64,000 bases of DNA from Marinomonas flavescens (GCF_004352835.1 NZ_SJSB01000013.1:1-64000), one strand, 5' to 3'; positions 37,178 to 46,592 are shown, counted from the first letter of the stretch. Made by a program: numbers and translations. The notes: generated by a model from the sequence alone, not told the origin.

Positions 37178-39159
37178 CCCAGTCGTCCCATTCACACCAC
37201 GAACATGATCACGAACATGATCACGAACATGATCACGGACATGATCACGGACATATTCATTTTGGCAGCGGTTCATTAAGTCGCAGCGAACAAAAAGCCG
37301 CAGCCAAGCAGCTGACGCTAGCCATGATCGCCCTCGGTTTATTAACGCTAGGCCTTATCTGGCATTGGCTGTTCCCTTCTCAGCAAAGCGTCAGTCAATT
37401 ATTGCTTGGCTTAGCTTCTGTACTGGTGGCTTTTCCTGTCTTACGTTCTGGCTGGCATAGCCTCAAACACCCAAGTCTACATGGCATTACGGATCAATTA
37501 ATTGCACTCGCCATGTTGGGCGCATGGGCAACGGGCGATTTAATGACCGCTGCGTTATTGCCCATTATTATGATCTTTGGCCACATTTTAGAAGAACGAA
37601 GTGTCATAGGCTCTCAAGAAGCCATTGAAGCATTAGGCCAACTAACACAAAGTAATGCTCGTAAAATCAACCAAGATGGCAGCATTAGTGAGGTAAATAA
37701 CCAACGCCTACAAACGGGTGATTTGATCGAAGTGCGCGCTGGCGATCGCATCCCTGCAGATGGCCTTGTTATAGAAGGTATGGCGAGCTTAGACACCGCC
37801 CCTATTACCGGTGAATCCGTGCCTCAAGACGCTAAAACTGGCGACGAAGTCTTTGGTGGCGCCATCAACCTAGATGGCTTATTACGCGTCCAAGTCACGC
37901 GGACTGGTGAAGAATCGACGCTTGGTAAAGTTATTGCCCTCATGCAAAAGGCGGAACAAGCCAAGCCCCCAATTACTCGTCTATTAGAGCGCTATGCTGG
38001 CCAATACATGGTGCTAGTGTTAATGGTGGCGGCCATTACTTGGTTTGTCACTTACGATGCTCAAGCGATGCTCGCTGTGTTGGTCGCCGCATGCCCATGC
38101 GCGCTCGTGTTGTCTGCTCCTGCCGCGGCCATTGCTGGGATTGCTGTCGCAGCCCGTCATGGTATTTTGATTCGCAGCTCAGCCTTCTTAGAAGAGTTCA
38201 CCGAACTAAGCTCCTTAGTAGTCGACAAAACAGGCACTCTGACCTTTGGCTCTTTAAGTCTGCAATCATTGCAGCCCATTCCCGATTCTCCGATTCCTGA
38301 ATCTGAGTTACTAACATTAGCGGCGAGCTTAGGCGCTTCTAGTAGCCACCCCGTGAGTCGAGCTTTAAGTAGCCTTATTGCTCATGAAAACTATCAGCCG
38401 TTACAAAGTGTTAAAGAACACCAAGGGTTGGGAGTCGTCGCTGAGACAACAAAGGGGGAAGCCGCTCTAGGTCGACCTGAACTATTCACTCAATTGGCTA
38501 TCCCGTTTCCTAATATACCCGAGCACGATGGCCCTATCGCGGGATTGTCTTTAAATGGCGTATTTTTAAGTTGGTTTTTATTGGCTGATAAAGTCCGCCC
38601 AGAAACCGCTCAAGCTCTCGCGGATTTGAGAGAATTAGGCATAGGTCGACAATTACTTCTTACGGGAGATCGACAATCCGTCGCTGATAAACTCGCAAAA
38701 GAAGTGGGTATTACCGACGTCGTAGCCCAAGCCCTACCTGAAGATAAATTGCGCTGGGTGAGTCATGAAATTGAGTCCGGCTTTAAACCCTTAGTGGTAG
38801 GTGATGGTATTAACGATTCTTTGGCTTTAAAAGCTGGGGTGGTGGGCGTTGCTATGGGCGCGGGGGGAGCTGACATCGCATTAGCATCCGCTGATATTGT
38901 TTTAATCGGCAGCGATTTAAGACGTTTAGGAACCTGTGTTCGACTCAGTCGTCGCTGTCGTCGTACGTTGCACATGAATGTAATTATTGGACTAAGCTGG
39001 ACTATCGCCATTATGGCAGCGGCAGCCTTTGGCGCACTGGGTGTCGCTGGGGCGTTAATCGCGGCGGTATTGCATAATCTCAGTACTTTGCTGGTATTAG
39101 TCAATACTGGCCGACTATTACGTTTTGAAGAAGTTCTAAAAGAGATAAAAAAACCTTAA
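37174..39159 (+). CDS. P1B-type heavy-metal-transporting ATPase with His-rich tail
   Basis: 661 residues. The N-terminus is a His/Asp/Glu repeat (10-28) instead of the usual CxxC metal-binding domain. Core motifs are TGES (near 212), CPC (307-309, in VAACPCALVLSAPAA), DKTGT with phospho-acceptor D351, SSHPVS (390-395) and GDGINDS (near 549). The last helix reads VLHNLSTLLVLVNTGRLL, with Asn where Zn/Cd pumps (ZntA) have a conserved Asp, so the metal is uncertain: CPC is found in Cu, Ag, Zn, Cd and Pb pumps. It is coupled by ATGA overlap to the SPFH genes before it. Confidence 0.88.
   Translation: MTQSSHSHHEHDHEHDHEHDHGHDHGHIHFGSGSLSRSEQKAAAKQLTLAMIALGLLTLGLIWHWLFPSQQSVSQLLLGLASVLVAFPVLRSGWHSLKHPSLHGITDQLIALAMLGAWATGDLMTAALLPIIMIFGHILEERSVIGSQEAIEALGQLTQSNARKINQDGSISEVNNQRLQTGDLIEVRAGDRIPADGLVIEGMASLDTAPITGESVPQDAKTGDEVFGGAINLDGLLRVQVTRTGEESTLGKVIALMQKAEQAKPPITRLLERYAGQYMVLVLMVAAITWFVTYDAQAMLAVLVAACPCALVLSAPAAAIAGIAVAARHGILIRSSAFLEEFTELSSLVVDKTGTLTFGSLSLQSLQPIPDSPIPESELLTLAASLGASSSHPVSRALSSLIAHENYQPLQSVKEHQGLGVVAETTKGEAALGRPELFTQLAIPFPNIPEHDGPIAGLSLNGVFLSWFLLADKVRPETAQALADLRELGIGRQLLLTGDRQSVADKLAKEVGITDVVAQALPEDKLRWVSHEIESGFKPLVVGDGINDSLALKAGVVGVAMGAGGADIALASADIVLIGSDLRRLGTCVRLSRRCRRTLHMNVIIGLSWTIAIMAAAAFGALGVAGALIAAVLHNLSTLLVLVNTGRLLRFEEVLKEIKKP
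37201..37260 (+). repeat. 12-bp in-frame tandem repeat encoding a His-rich tail
   Basis: Five consecutive 12-base units (GAACATGATCAC three times, GGACATGATCAC once, then a degenerate GGACATATTCAT) encode EHDH/GHDH units of the ATPase N-terminus. Perfect short repeats like this change copy number by slippage, so tail length may vary between strains. Confidence 0.85.
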
Positions 39160-39174
39160 CAGGGTTAAGGTTTT
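39149..39174. terminator. Bidirectional terminator between ATPase and gamma-glutamylcyclotransferase genes
   Basis: AAAACCTTAAC-AGG-GTTAAGGTTTT, with the ATPase stop codon inside the left arm. It serves both convergent genes. Confidence 0.8.
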
Positions 39175-39191
39175 AGAAATAACAGAAGAGA

Positions 39192-39611
39192 TCAGCGGCG
39201 GCGAGCATAAAGCGCCGCGTGCTCTAGCAAATACTCACCGTTTAGCGTCATTTGAATATCGGCATTGCTAGTGCTTTCAACAGGCTTACCGTATGCAAAG
39301 ACCGTTTTCTCCAAGCCGTTCTCGAGATTAACAACATTCATCTCAAGGCGCTGATAACCGTCACTTTGTGTTATACGCTCTAGCTCATCCATTTCAGCTA
39401 AGCCAGCATCATCAAGGCTAAATACTTGTCCGACAACAGGACTGCCCTCGCCTTGCTTTAATACCAGCCAAGGTGAATAGCGTTTGCCAACTAATAATAA
39501 TGGATAAGCATGCACGGTTCTAAAGGTACCTAGGACGCGCTTACCTTTGTTGCGTTCGAAATTAGGAAAACCTTCTTTTAGAGTGCCAAAAACAAAAACA
39601 AGATGATTCAT
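39192..39611 (-). CDS. Gamma-glutamylcyclotransferase-like (AIG2/GGCT) protein
   Basis: 139 residues of the GGCT fold: VFVFGTLKEGFPNFER (5-20) is the substrate loop and the acidic DELERI (about 75-80) contains the catalytic Glu. The C-terminal end contains Y/E (NGEYLLEHAALY). Family members release 5-oxoproline from gamma-glutamyl amino acids or amines. It follows an FMN reductase and a peptide-type ABC transporter on the same strand (25-base gap) and may be in that operon. Confidence 0.8.
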   Translation of the reverse strand: MNHLVFVFGTLKEGFPNFERNKGKRVLGTFRTVHAYPLLLVGKRYSPWLVLKQGEGSPVVGQVFSLDDAGLAEMDELERITQSDGYQRLEMNVVNLENGLEKTVFAYGKPVESTSNADIQMTLNGEYLLEHAALYARRR

Positions 39612-39635
39612 ATTTTACCTATTCCCTGTTCAGCG

Positions 39636-40295
39636 CTAAGGGGCATCGCGTTCAATTGGCGTACGAGTAAAAGACGCTATCAAACTATGAGGGTCTGTTT
39701 TCTCAGTCTGTGCTTTACACGCCTCAGCCCACCAAATTAATTGACTAAAGGTTCGATGAAAGTAGCTTTCCCAATGGTTAGAGTCTTGCGTTAAGCTTAT
39801 ATGTCCATTTTCCTCAAAAACATCTTGAGCATGAGGAATATGAACCATAGCAGAAACAGGTAAACAGCCAAGTTCACTTAAAAATACACGCATACCAACA
39901 GCGGCTCGCATGCCGCCCCATTGGCCAGAAGAATAAGTCACAATTGCACTGGGCTTGTAAGAAAATAATGAACTGCCGAAATGATTCAATAAATTGGCAA
40001 GCGCAGGGCTCATGCTGTGATTGTATTCAGGACTGACCATGATATAGCCATCGGCCGCACGAATTTTATCCGCCAGCGAATCTAAGTCTTGCGGCACTGC
40101 GCGCTTGGAATAGGAAAAATGCGGTTTGAAAACCGCCCCTAATTCATACTCTAAAGGGTCAATGAGTTCGATTTCATGGTCAGGATAAGATAGCTCAAAA
40201 AAAGACTGACATGCTTTACTGACTCTTTCTCCTAGTCGAGCAGGACGTGGCGGTGTACTGGTTCTTACCGACCCAAGGAAGATCAAAAACTTCAT
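39636..40295 (-). CDS. NADPH-dependent FMN reductase-like protein
   Basis: 219 residues of the flavodoxin-like FMN_red family. GSVRTSTPP (8-16) is the phosphate loop and SPEYNHSMSPALANLLN (about 98-114) is the family signature that contacts FMN and the dimer partner. It lies between the ABC transporter and GGCT genes, 59 bases after the ATPase subunit. Substrate could be flavin, quinone or an azo/nitro compound; nothing in the sequence decides. Confidence 0.85.
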   Translation of the reverse strand: MKFLIFLGSVRTSTPPRPARLGERVSKACQSFFELSYPDHEIELIDPLEYELGAVFKPHFSYSKRAVPQDLDSLADKIRAADGYIMVSPEYNHSMSPALANLLNHFGSSLFSYKPSAIVTYSSGQWGGMRAAVGMRVFLSELGCLPVSAMVHIPHAQDVFEENGHISLTQDSNHWESYFHRTFSQLIWWAEACKAQTEKTDPHSLIASFTRTPIERDAP

Positions 40296-40354
40296 AACTT
40301 CTCTCCTTTAGACAAATGACATCGACTAGCTAATACTAAACAAAGCCCGATACC

Positions 40355-41041
40355 TTAGACGTAACGCTTTTCCTGATCAATCCGCCCTGCCTTCATGGTG
40401 ACCGCATGATCACACATATAATCTATGACATCAGGGTCGTGACTCACCATAATCATGGTCAAGTCATGATTGGCTTTTAACTCGTTTAATAGATTTAATA
40501 TTTCAGCCTGAACCGACATATCTAAAGCGGAAGTTGGTTCATCAAGCAGTAATAATTTTGGCTCAAGCAATAAGGCTCGGATAATCGCCACCCGTTGGCG
40601 TTGCCCGCCGGACAACTGATGAGGATAACGATCAATCATATTTTCCGTTAGGCCAACTTGTTTAAAGCCTTCGCTAATACGATCGTTAATATCACTCAGC
40701 CCCAGTAGCTTTAATGGTTCTGCCAGCGTGCGGCGCAATCTATGCTTCGGATGTAAGGAAGCATAAGGGTCTTGAAACACCATTTGGACTCGACGACGAC
40801 GATCGCCAGTAAATATTTTTCCCGACTCTAACGGTTGTCCAAATAGCGTAATCTCACCTTCCCAATGTGGATTTAGGCCTGCTAAGACCCATAAAAGAGA
40901 CGATTTACCACAACCAGAAGGACCCACTAAGCCAAAGCATTCACCGGCTTCGACCGTCAAGTCTATATCATGCACCACGGTATTACTCTGTAAGCCCTGA
41001 ACATGACTTACACTGACTTTTTTAAGCTCAAGCTGATTCAA
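40355..41041 (-). CDS. Peptide/nickel-type ABC transporter ATP-binding protein (DppF-like)
   Basis: 228 residues with Walker A GPSGCGKS (near 38), signature LSGGQRQRVA, and [12 protein letters not shown]. It ends shortly after the H-loop, without the usual C-terminal oligopeptide-transporter extension. Its start overlaps the DppD-like gene by four bases. It is the second ATPase of a family-5 importer. Confidence 0.93.
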   Translation of the reverse strand: MNQLELKKVSVSHVQGLQSNTVVHDIDLTVEAGECFGLVGPSGCGKSSLLWVLAGLNPHWEGEITLFGQPLESGKIFTGDRRRRVQMVFQDPYASLHPKHRLRRTLAEPLKLLGLSDINDRISEGFKQVGLTENMIDRYPHQLSGGQRQRVAIIRALLLEPKLLLLDEPTSALDMSVQAEILNLLNELKANHDLTMIMVSHDPDVIDYMCDHAVTMKAGRIDQEKRYV

Positions 41042-41874
41042 TTTAAGGTCTCCAAATGCTCTCGGTCTAACGTGGGCAAGGGCTGACCTCGCTTAGCGAT
41101 ATTAGGGCGACACGACCACAAAGTTTGCGTGTAAGGATGAGTCGCATTTGGCAAGGCTTCTGCGGCCAAATGGTCGATCAATTTACCTTGATACATAACC
41201 ATCACCCGCTCGCAATAATCGGCTACTTGTTGTAAATCATGACTGATCAACAATAGCCCCATATTACGTTCTTCTACTAAAGAATGAATTAAAGCGAGCA
41301 CTTGATCTCGGACCGCATGATCTAAGGCTGAGGTAGGCTCATCGGCAATTAATAACTGTGGATCATTAATCAGTGCCATGGCTAACATCACTCGCTGCCC
41401 CATACCGCCTGACAGTTGATGAGGGTACATTTTCCTCAATTTGGCAGGATTAGGAAGCCCTACTGCATCCAGCATATACTCGACTTTTTCTACCCTTGCC
41501 TTACTCGACATAGACTGATGCAATACCAGTGGCTCGGCAACTTGTCGGCCGATATTTTGCGTCGGATTTAGTGCGTATTTAGGGTCTTGTAGCACCATGG
41601 AAACTTGATGCCCCCGTAGTGTATTCCATTGCCGTTGGCCATACGTTAACACAGGGTGATCAAGTAGCTGAAAATGATCGGCTTCGACGTACAAAGAATC
41701 CGGTAGCAAGCCCATTAAAGAGCGTGCCGTGAGTGACTTACCAGAACCAGACTCTCCTACTAGAGCAACACGCTCGCGGCCCATTGAAAAATCAATGCCT
41801 TTAACCAATTCGGTGCCGTCGGCAAGCCCAATCTGCAGGCCTCGAACATCTACCAATGAAGATTTATTTGTCAT
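41038..41874 (-). CDS. Peptide/nickel-type ABC transporter ATP-binding protein (DppD-like)
   Basis: 278 residues with Walker A GESGSGKS (near 37), signature [22 protein letters not shown], and the C-terminal motif typical of DppD/OppD (THPYTQTLWSCRPNI). In the operon it overlaps both neighbours (4 and 11 bases). Confidence 0.93.
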   Translation of the reverse strand: MTNKSSLVDVRGLQIGLADGTELVKGIDFSMGRERVALVGESGSGKSLTARSLMGLLPDSLYVEADHFQLLDHPVLTYGQRQWNTLRGHQVSMVLQDPKYALNPTQNIGRQVAEPLVLHQSMSSKARVEKVEYMLDAVGLPNPAKLRKMYPHQLSGGMGQRVMLAMALINDPQLLIADEPTSALDHAVRDQVLALIHSLVEERNMGLLLISHDLQQVADYCERVMVMYQGKLIDHLAAEALPNATHPYTQTLWSCRPNIAKRGQPLPTLDREHLETLN

Positions 41875-42730
41875 GACGAGGGTCCATTTTATCTCTCAGC
41901 CCATCTCCGAGCAGATTAAAAGCAAGGCTGGCTAATAAAATAGCCACACCGGGCACTGCTGCTACCCACCACTGATCAAAAATTACGCGACTACCACTGG
42001 CCACCATTGATCCCCATTCAGCTGCTGGAGGTTGAATCCCCATTCCTAAGAACCCTAATCCGGCCGCTGCTAAGATAATACCGCCTAAATTTAACGCCGC
42101 TCGGACAATAGCACTGGGCAGAATCAACGGAAGAATATGACCGAAGATCAATCGAAAGCCCGTAATGCCCTGCATTTTTGCAGCAGAAAGGTAATCACTA
42201 TTACGGATAGCAAGCGTCTCTGTTCTCGCTTGACGCGCAAAAGATGGCCAACTGGTAAAAGCCAATGCCAAGGCTCCATTCATTAAACCCGGACCTAAAA
42301 TAGACACCAAGGCCAAAGCAATGACCAAACTGGGTAAGGACATAACAATATCGGTTAAGCGCATTAAAATACGCTCAACCCAACCACCAAAATAACCGGC
42401 AAAAATCCCAATCGCCAAACCGATAGGAACGGTTAGCAGAATAACCAAACTGACTAAAATCAGCGTTGGTCGTGCGCCATAGAGCACACGAGAAAAAAGA
42501 TCTCGACCAAAGCGATCGGTGCCAAACCAATGCTGTGAGTCTGGCGCGAGCAAGCGCTCTTGAATATTCTGAATATTAGGATCGAAAGGGGAAAGCAAGG
42601 GTGCCAATAACGCCAGCCCCACAAGAATAACCACCAAAATCAAACCAATATTCAATGTATTAAACGGGCGTAACCATCGAAAAGAAACGCCCTTCTTTGA
42701 AATAATCATCGTGTTCTTGGGTCCACCCAT
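41864..42730 (-). CDS. Peptide/nickel-type ABC transporter permease (DppC-like)
   Basis: 288 residues. The N-terminal part (about 60-75) has the DppC pattern HWFGTDRFGRDLFSRVLYG, several membrane helices follow, and the EAA loop is present near 175-190 (ETLAIRNSDYLSAAKMQGITG). The gene overlaps the next permease by 25 bases. Confidence 0.92.
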   Translation of the reverse strand: MGGPKNTMIISKKGVSFRWLRPFNTLNIGLILVVILVGLALLAPLLSPFDPNIQNIQERLLAPDSQHWFGTDRFGRDLFSRVLYGARPTLILVSLVILLTVPIGLAIGIFAGYFGGWVERILMRLTDIVMSLPSLVIALALVSILGPGLMNGALALAFTSWPSFARQARTETLAIRNSDYLSAAKMQGITGFRLIFGHILPLILPSAIVRAALNLGGIILAAAGLGFLGMGIQPPAAEWGSMVASGSRVIFDQWWVAAVPGVAILLASLAFNLLGDGLRDKMDPRHDK

Positions 42731-43761
42731 TTAGTCAATGTGTCCGCTAAGGCATTTAAAAGGACAAAACATGTGCCGATAAGTAGCGTTGATCCTAAAA
42801 CCGCGGCCGTATCCGATGCGAATAAAGCACTGGTTAAGTAACGTCCAAGACCCGGCCAAGCAAACACAGTTTCCGTTAACACAGCCCCTTCCAACAAACT
42901 GGTATAAGACAATGCCAATATTGTAATGAGTGTTCCCAAAACATTCGGAAAGACATGGACAAGCAATATTCGTAAACGGCTGGCGCCTTTGGCTTGAGCT
43001 AACACAACGTATTCTTTATTACTTTCTTCTAGCATGACCGCTCGCAATAAGCGCGTGATCGATGCCATCGACAATAAAGCCAATACTGAAACCGGCAACC
43101 ATAGATGAGCAATGGCATTTTTTACAATAGCCATATCGCCACTGCGAAATGCATCTATCAGTACAAAGCCACTATTTTGCGTCATGGTATAGGTGTAGAT
43201 ATCATCGAGACGACCTGGACCTGCAGACCAATGAAGTGTGGCATAGAACAGCAGCAAGCCAAGTAAACCTAGCCAAAAGACAGGCACAGAATACCCTAAC
43301 AAAGAAATAAAGCGTGCGAGATGATCTAACCAACTACCCGGTTTATACACCGCCAGTGTGGCCAGTAAAATACCGAAAAAAGCACCAAAAAACATAGCAC
43401 AAGTTGCCAGCTCGATGGTGGCAGGAAACGTACGTAATAAATCACTCGCAACAGGTTGCTGACTTAACTGAGAAACACCTAAATCACCGTGACTCAGACG
43501 ACCTAAATAGTGCGCAAACTGCATCGGTAACGATTCGTCTAGCCCTAGTTCATGTCGTGCCTGTTGATAGGTTGCTTCACTTGCGTGATCTCCGACCAAT
43601 TGTAATGCCGGATCGATTGGTGCCGCCCGAGACAAAACAAAGGTAAAAATCAATAAACCAAATAACGTTAGAGCCAATGAAATAAGGCCGCTTATCAAGT
43701 TTCGACTGCGGCCTATCCAAAGTCGACGCATCGCGCCGACTGATTTATGTTGATCATTCAT
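42706..43761 (-). CDS. Peptide/nickel-type ABC transporter permease (DppB-like)
   Basis: 351 residues, six membrane helices. Family features are RAAPIDPALQLVGD (near 50), LDESLPMQFAHYLGRLSHGDLGVS and the EAA loop SNKEYVVLAQAKGASRLRIL, with VLTETVFAWPGLGRYL after it. It starts one base before the end of the binding-protein gene. A long periplasmic insert after helix 4 (DDIYTYTMTQNSGFVLIDAFRSGD) is present. Confidence 0.92.
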   Translation of the reverse strand: MNDQHKSVGAMRRLWIGRSRNLISGLISLALTLFGLLIFTFVLSRAAPIDPALQLVGDHASEATYQQARHELGLDESLPMQFAHYLGRLSHGDLGVSQLSQQPVASDLLRTFPATIELATCAMFFGAFFGILLATLAVYKPGSWLDHLARFISLLGYSVPVFWLGLLGLLLFYATLHWSAGPGRLDDIYTYTMTQNSGFVLIDAFRSGDMAIVKNAIAHLWLPVSVLALLSMASITRLLRAVMLEESNKEYVVLAQAKGASRLRILLVHVFPNVLGTLITILALSYTSLLEGAVLTETVFAWPGLGRYLTSALFASDTAAVLGSTLLIGTCFVLLNALADTLTKWVDPRTR

Positions 43762-45326
43762 TATTTAGAAACGTTTTGATAGTAAACCATATCTGGCGTA
43801 ATACCTTGGACATAACCTTTTAGGTTATCTCGAATGGCAACTAATTTTTTGTTCTGCAAACCGATCACAAAAGGAGAGCTTTCACGTACTCGGCGTTGCA
43901 GCACTTGGTACATTTCAGTTCGTTTTGCCTCATTGGTTTCAGCTCGTGCTGCAATGGTCATTTTACTTAATGCTGGAATCTGCCAATTTGCGCGCCATGC
44001 TAACGTTTTAGAGCCATTTCCAGGATTGTAAGCAAACGTTGATGCGTTGGTGTTCGGATCAAAATAGTCAGGCCCCCAAGCAGAAACAGTCGCTTCATAG
44101 TCATGCTCTTTCACTTCGTTAGACACTTGGCTACTAATGCCTGGAATCAATTCAACCGTAATACCCGCTTTTGCAAAACTGGCTTGAAGTGCCTGTGCGA
44201 CATCTAAGTATGGTGGTTGGTTTGACACAATCAATTTAAAGTGAGGGTTTTTAATTCCTGCGTCTTTTAAAATCTGCTTCGCTTTTTCTGGATTATAACG
44301 ATAAGGCTGATCCGTCAACGCGCCTTTAAAACCTTGTGGAAGGAAGGATTGTTGAACTTGAAATTGGCCACGCATTAGATCGACAGCAATGCCTTTATAA
44401 TCAAACGCCCAACGTGCGGCTTCCCAAAACTTAGGATTGCCTAAAACAGGGTTATTTTTAGCTTGCGTGTTGAACATCAAGTAATAGAGTGACGCATAAG
44501 GCAACGCCAGTGTTTTCACACCGGGTTTACCTTTTAAAGATTGAAATTGGTCTGAACCCAAGTTGCGAGCAATATCCGCATCGCCTTGTTCAATCAATAA
44601 CTGGCGAGTGGCTGCATCAGGTACATTTTTCATTAAGATCATCTGCATTTTAGGTGCGCCTGCAGGAGACGTTTTATTAGCTGCAAGTACCAGCGCTTCA
44701 TGCGGCGTGTATTTCAAAATTTTAAATGGGCCGCTGCCTGCAGAATGGTTGTTTAACCAAGAATGACCTAAATCACCATTTTTTTCATGCGCTTCAACCA
44801 CTTTTTCATCAACAATAGAGGACGCTGGAGCCGATAACAAACTCAATACAAATGAAGGCCCAACATTAACATCCCAAGTGATTTTTATTGTGTTCGCATC
44901 AATTTTCTGCAAATGGCTATCCACATTGTCTTTATTCCACCCTAGCTGAGTCAAAATAAAAGAAGGGGCCAAATTCAATTTTACAACGCGACCTAATGAG
45001 AAGATAACGTCTTCTGGACGAATTGGATTACCACTAGCAAACTGAGCCTTGTCTAATAATGTTAGCGTCAAACTGTGTGCTGTCGATTTCCAACTGGTCG
45101 CCAATGTCGGCTTCAATTGTGTTGGGTTCTGTGGATCAGATTGCACAAGGCGCTGATAAATATTCGTGAAGGTTTGTACTGATGTCAATTCAAACCCTTG
45201 GGCAGGGTCCAAACTCGTTACATCATCAAGAGACTGGGCAACCACCAAAGCATTTGGTGGTGTTGCAGCCATAGCGGCAAAGCTCCCTGTAAGCAATATG
45301 CTTATAGCGATCAGTTTCTTAATCAT
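43761..45326 (-). CDS. Family-5 extracellular solute-binding protein (DppA/NikA-like)
   Basis: 521 residues with a signal peptide (MIKKLIAISILLTGSFAAMA) and the family-5 fold: SLDPAQGFELTSVQTFTNIYQRLV, the PEDVIFSLGR helix and ...WGPDYFDPNTNASTFAYNP. It would capture a di- or oligopeptide or a metal chelate in the periplasm. AGGAAG precedes the ATG. It is the first gene of the operon that ends with the FMN reductase and the GGCT gene. The ligand is not known. Confidence 0.93.
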   Translation of the reverse strand: MIKKLIAISILLTGSFAAMAATPPNALVVAQSLDDVTSLDPAQGFELTSVQTFTNIYQRLVQSDPQNPTQLKPTLATSWKSTAHSLTLTLLDKAQFASGNPIRPEDVIFSLGRVVKLNLAPSFILTQLGWNKDNVDSHLQKIDANTIKITWDVNVGPSFVLSLLSAPASSIVDEKVVEAHEKNGDLGHSWLNNHSAGSGPFKILKYTPHEALVLAANKTSPAGAPKMQMILMKNVPDAATRQLLIEQGDADIARNLGSDQFQSLKGKPGVKTLALPYASLYYLMFNTQAKNNPVLGNPKFWEAARWAFDYKGIAVDLMRGQFQVQQSFLPQGFKGALTDQPYRYNPEKAKQILKDAGIKNPHFKLIVSNQPPYLDVAQALQASFAKAGITVELIPGISSQVSNEVKEHDYEATVSAWGPDYFDPNTNASTFAYNPGNGSKTLAWRANWQIPALSKMTIAARAETNEAKRTEMYQVLQRRVRESSPFVIGLQNKKLVAIRDNLKGYVQGITPDMVYYQNVSK

Positions 45327-45492
45327 TAGGTTTCTTCCTGATAATAGTCAATTTTATTAAAGTGTAAGTGACCCTGCCTATTTGGGAAAGCACTCGAAAC
45401 CTATTGGCTTCTTTTATGCACATTTAATGTTTGTTAAATGGTTTATAACCATAAAAAATCATATTTAATGACGAATAACAGTAAATTGACCT

Positions 45493-46554
45493 TTATTTAT
45501 TTTCTCCAAGCGCCAATAACTTGGTTTGTTCAAACGCGGAGTTTTCTCTACAACCAGACGAATTTTGGCCACACCAAAGTGAAGAAAAACCACTGTCCCC
45601 TTGCTGCTCATAAAACGCTTTTAACTGCGCTATTTCAATTGAAGCATGGGGGAATGCAGGCGCTAAAGGAGACATGTAATGCAAATCTCGCATGACACGA
45701 TTAACAACAGAACGTGCGGGCCGTCCGGTAAATACATTTGTCAGCGCCGTATGCGGTGAAGAATCACGACCAATCGCTGTTCGATGTAGTTTTGATATTT
45801 TCGCTTCGTCGCACAATAAGTAAGCGGTTCCAACCTGAACGGCTGTTGCGCCAAGAGCTAATATCGCCTGAACTTCCCGATGATTACTGATACCTCCAGC
45901 GGCAATCACTGGTATCTTAACCTTGGCAACGATGTTTGACACAAGAGAGAACATCCCTACCTGTGTCGTAACGTCCTCCGATAAGAACATTCCCCGATGT
46001 CCACCAGCTTCAATACCTTGAGCAATAATCGCATCTACGCCTTGTGATTCTAACCATAAAGCCTCTTCGACTGTTGTCGCGGAAGACAATATCTTAGTCC
46101 CCCAACGCTTAACTCGCCGCACCAAATCTGGCTCAGGCAGGCCAAAATGAAAACTAATAACTTTCGGTGAAAAGGGTTCAATAGCGTCAGCAATAGCATG
46201 GCTAAAAGGAGCGCGATTTTTACTGTTTGGTAAGCTTTTGCACGTTTCGCCTATATCAGAAAAATAAGGCTCAAGCGTTTCTTGCCAAGCACTATGCCGT
46301 GCTTCGTCGTACGCTTCAGGCTTATGGCAAAAAAAGTTAAGATTGAAAGGCTTATCCGTTTCCGCTTTAACCGCCTCAATTTCATTGATTATTTCATCAA
46401 TATTAAGCATCGCACAGGGCAAAGAGCCCAACCCACCCGCTTTAGACACAGCAATCGCCATCTTACTGTCTTGGGCGCCAGCCATTGGCGCTTGAATAAT
46501 GGGGTATTTGCATCCCAGCAATGAGTTAACCTCTTCGATTCTTATTTGGCTCAT
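45493..46554 (-). CDS. Nitronate monooxygenase / 2-nitropropane dioxygenase-like flavoprotein
   Basis: 353 residues with an FMN-binding TIM barrel: PIIQAPMAGAQDSKMAIAVSKAGGLGSLPC (19-48), the SHFGLP block, GIEAGGHRG with the phosphate-binding GG and catalytic-region His, PVIAAGGISNHREVQAILALGATAVQVGTAYL. An in-frame TTG at 46557 precedes the ATG; the ATG at 46554 follows AAGGAG and is preferred. These enzymes oxidise nitronates (such as 3-nitropropionate). Stands alone beyond the binding-protein promoter. Confidence 0.88.
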   Translation of the reverse strand: MSQIRIEEVNSLLGCKYPIIQAPMAGAQDSKMAIAVSKAGGLGSLPCAMLNIDEIINEIEAVKAETDKPFNLNFFCHKPEAYDEARHSAWQETLEPYFSDIGETCKSLPNSKNRAPFSHAIADAIEPFSPKVISFHFGLPEPDLVRRVKRWGTKILSSATTVEEALWLESQGVDAIIAQGIEAGGHRGMFLSEDVTTQVGMFSLVSNIVAKVKIPVIAAGGISNHREVQAILALGATAVQVGTAYLLCDEAKISKLHRTAIGRDSSPHTALTNVFTGRPARSVVNRVMRDLHYMSPLAPAFPHASIEIAQLKAFYEQQGDSGFSSLWCGQNSSGCRENSAFEQTKLLALGENK

Positions 46555-46592
46555 CAAAAATAACTCCTTTGCATCTTACAAAGCGACACACA

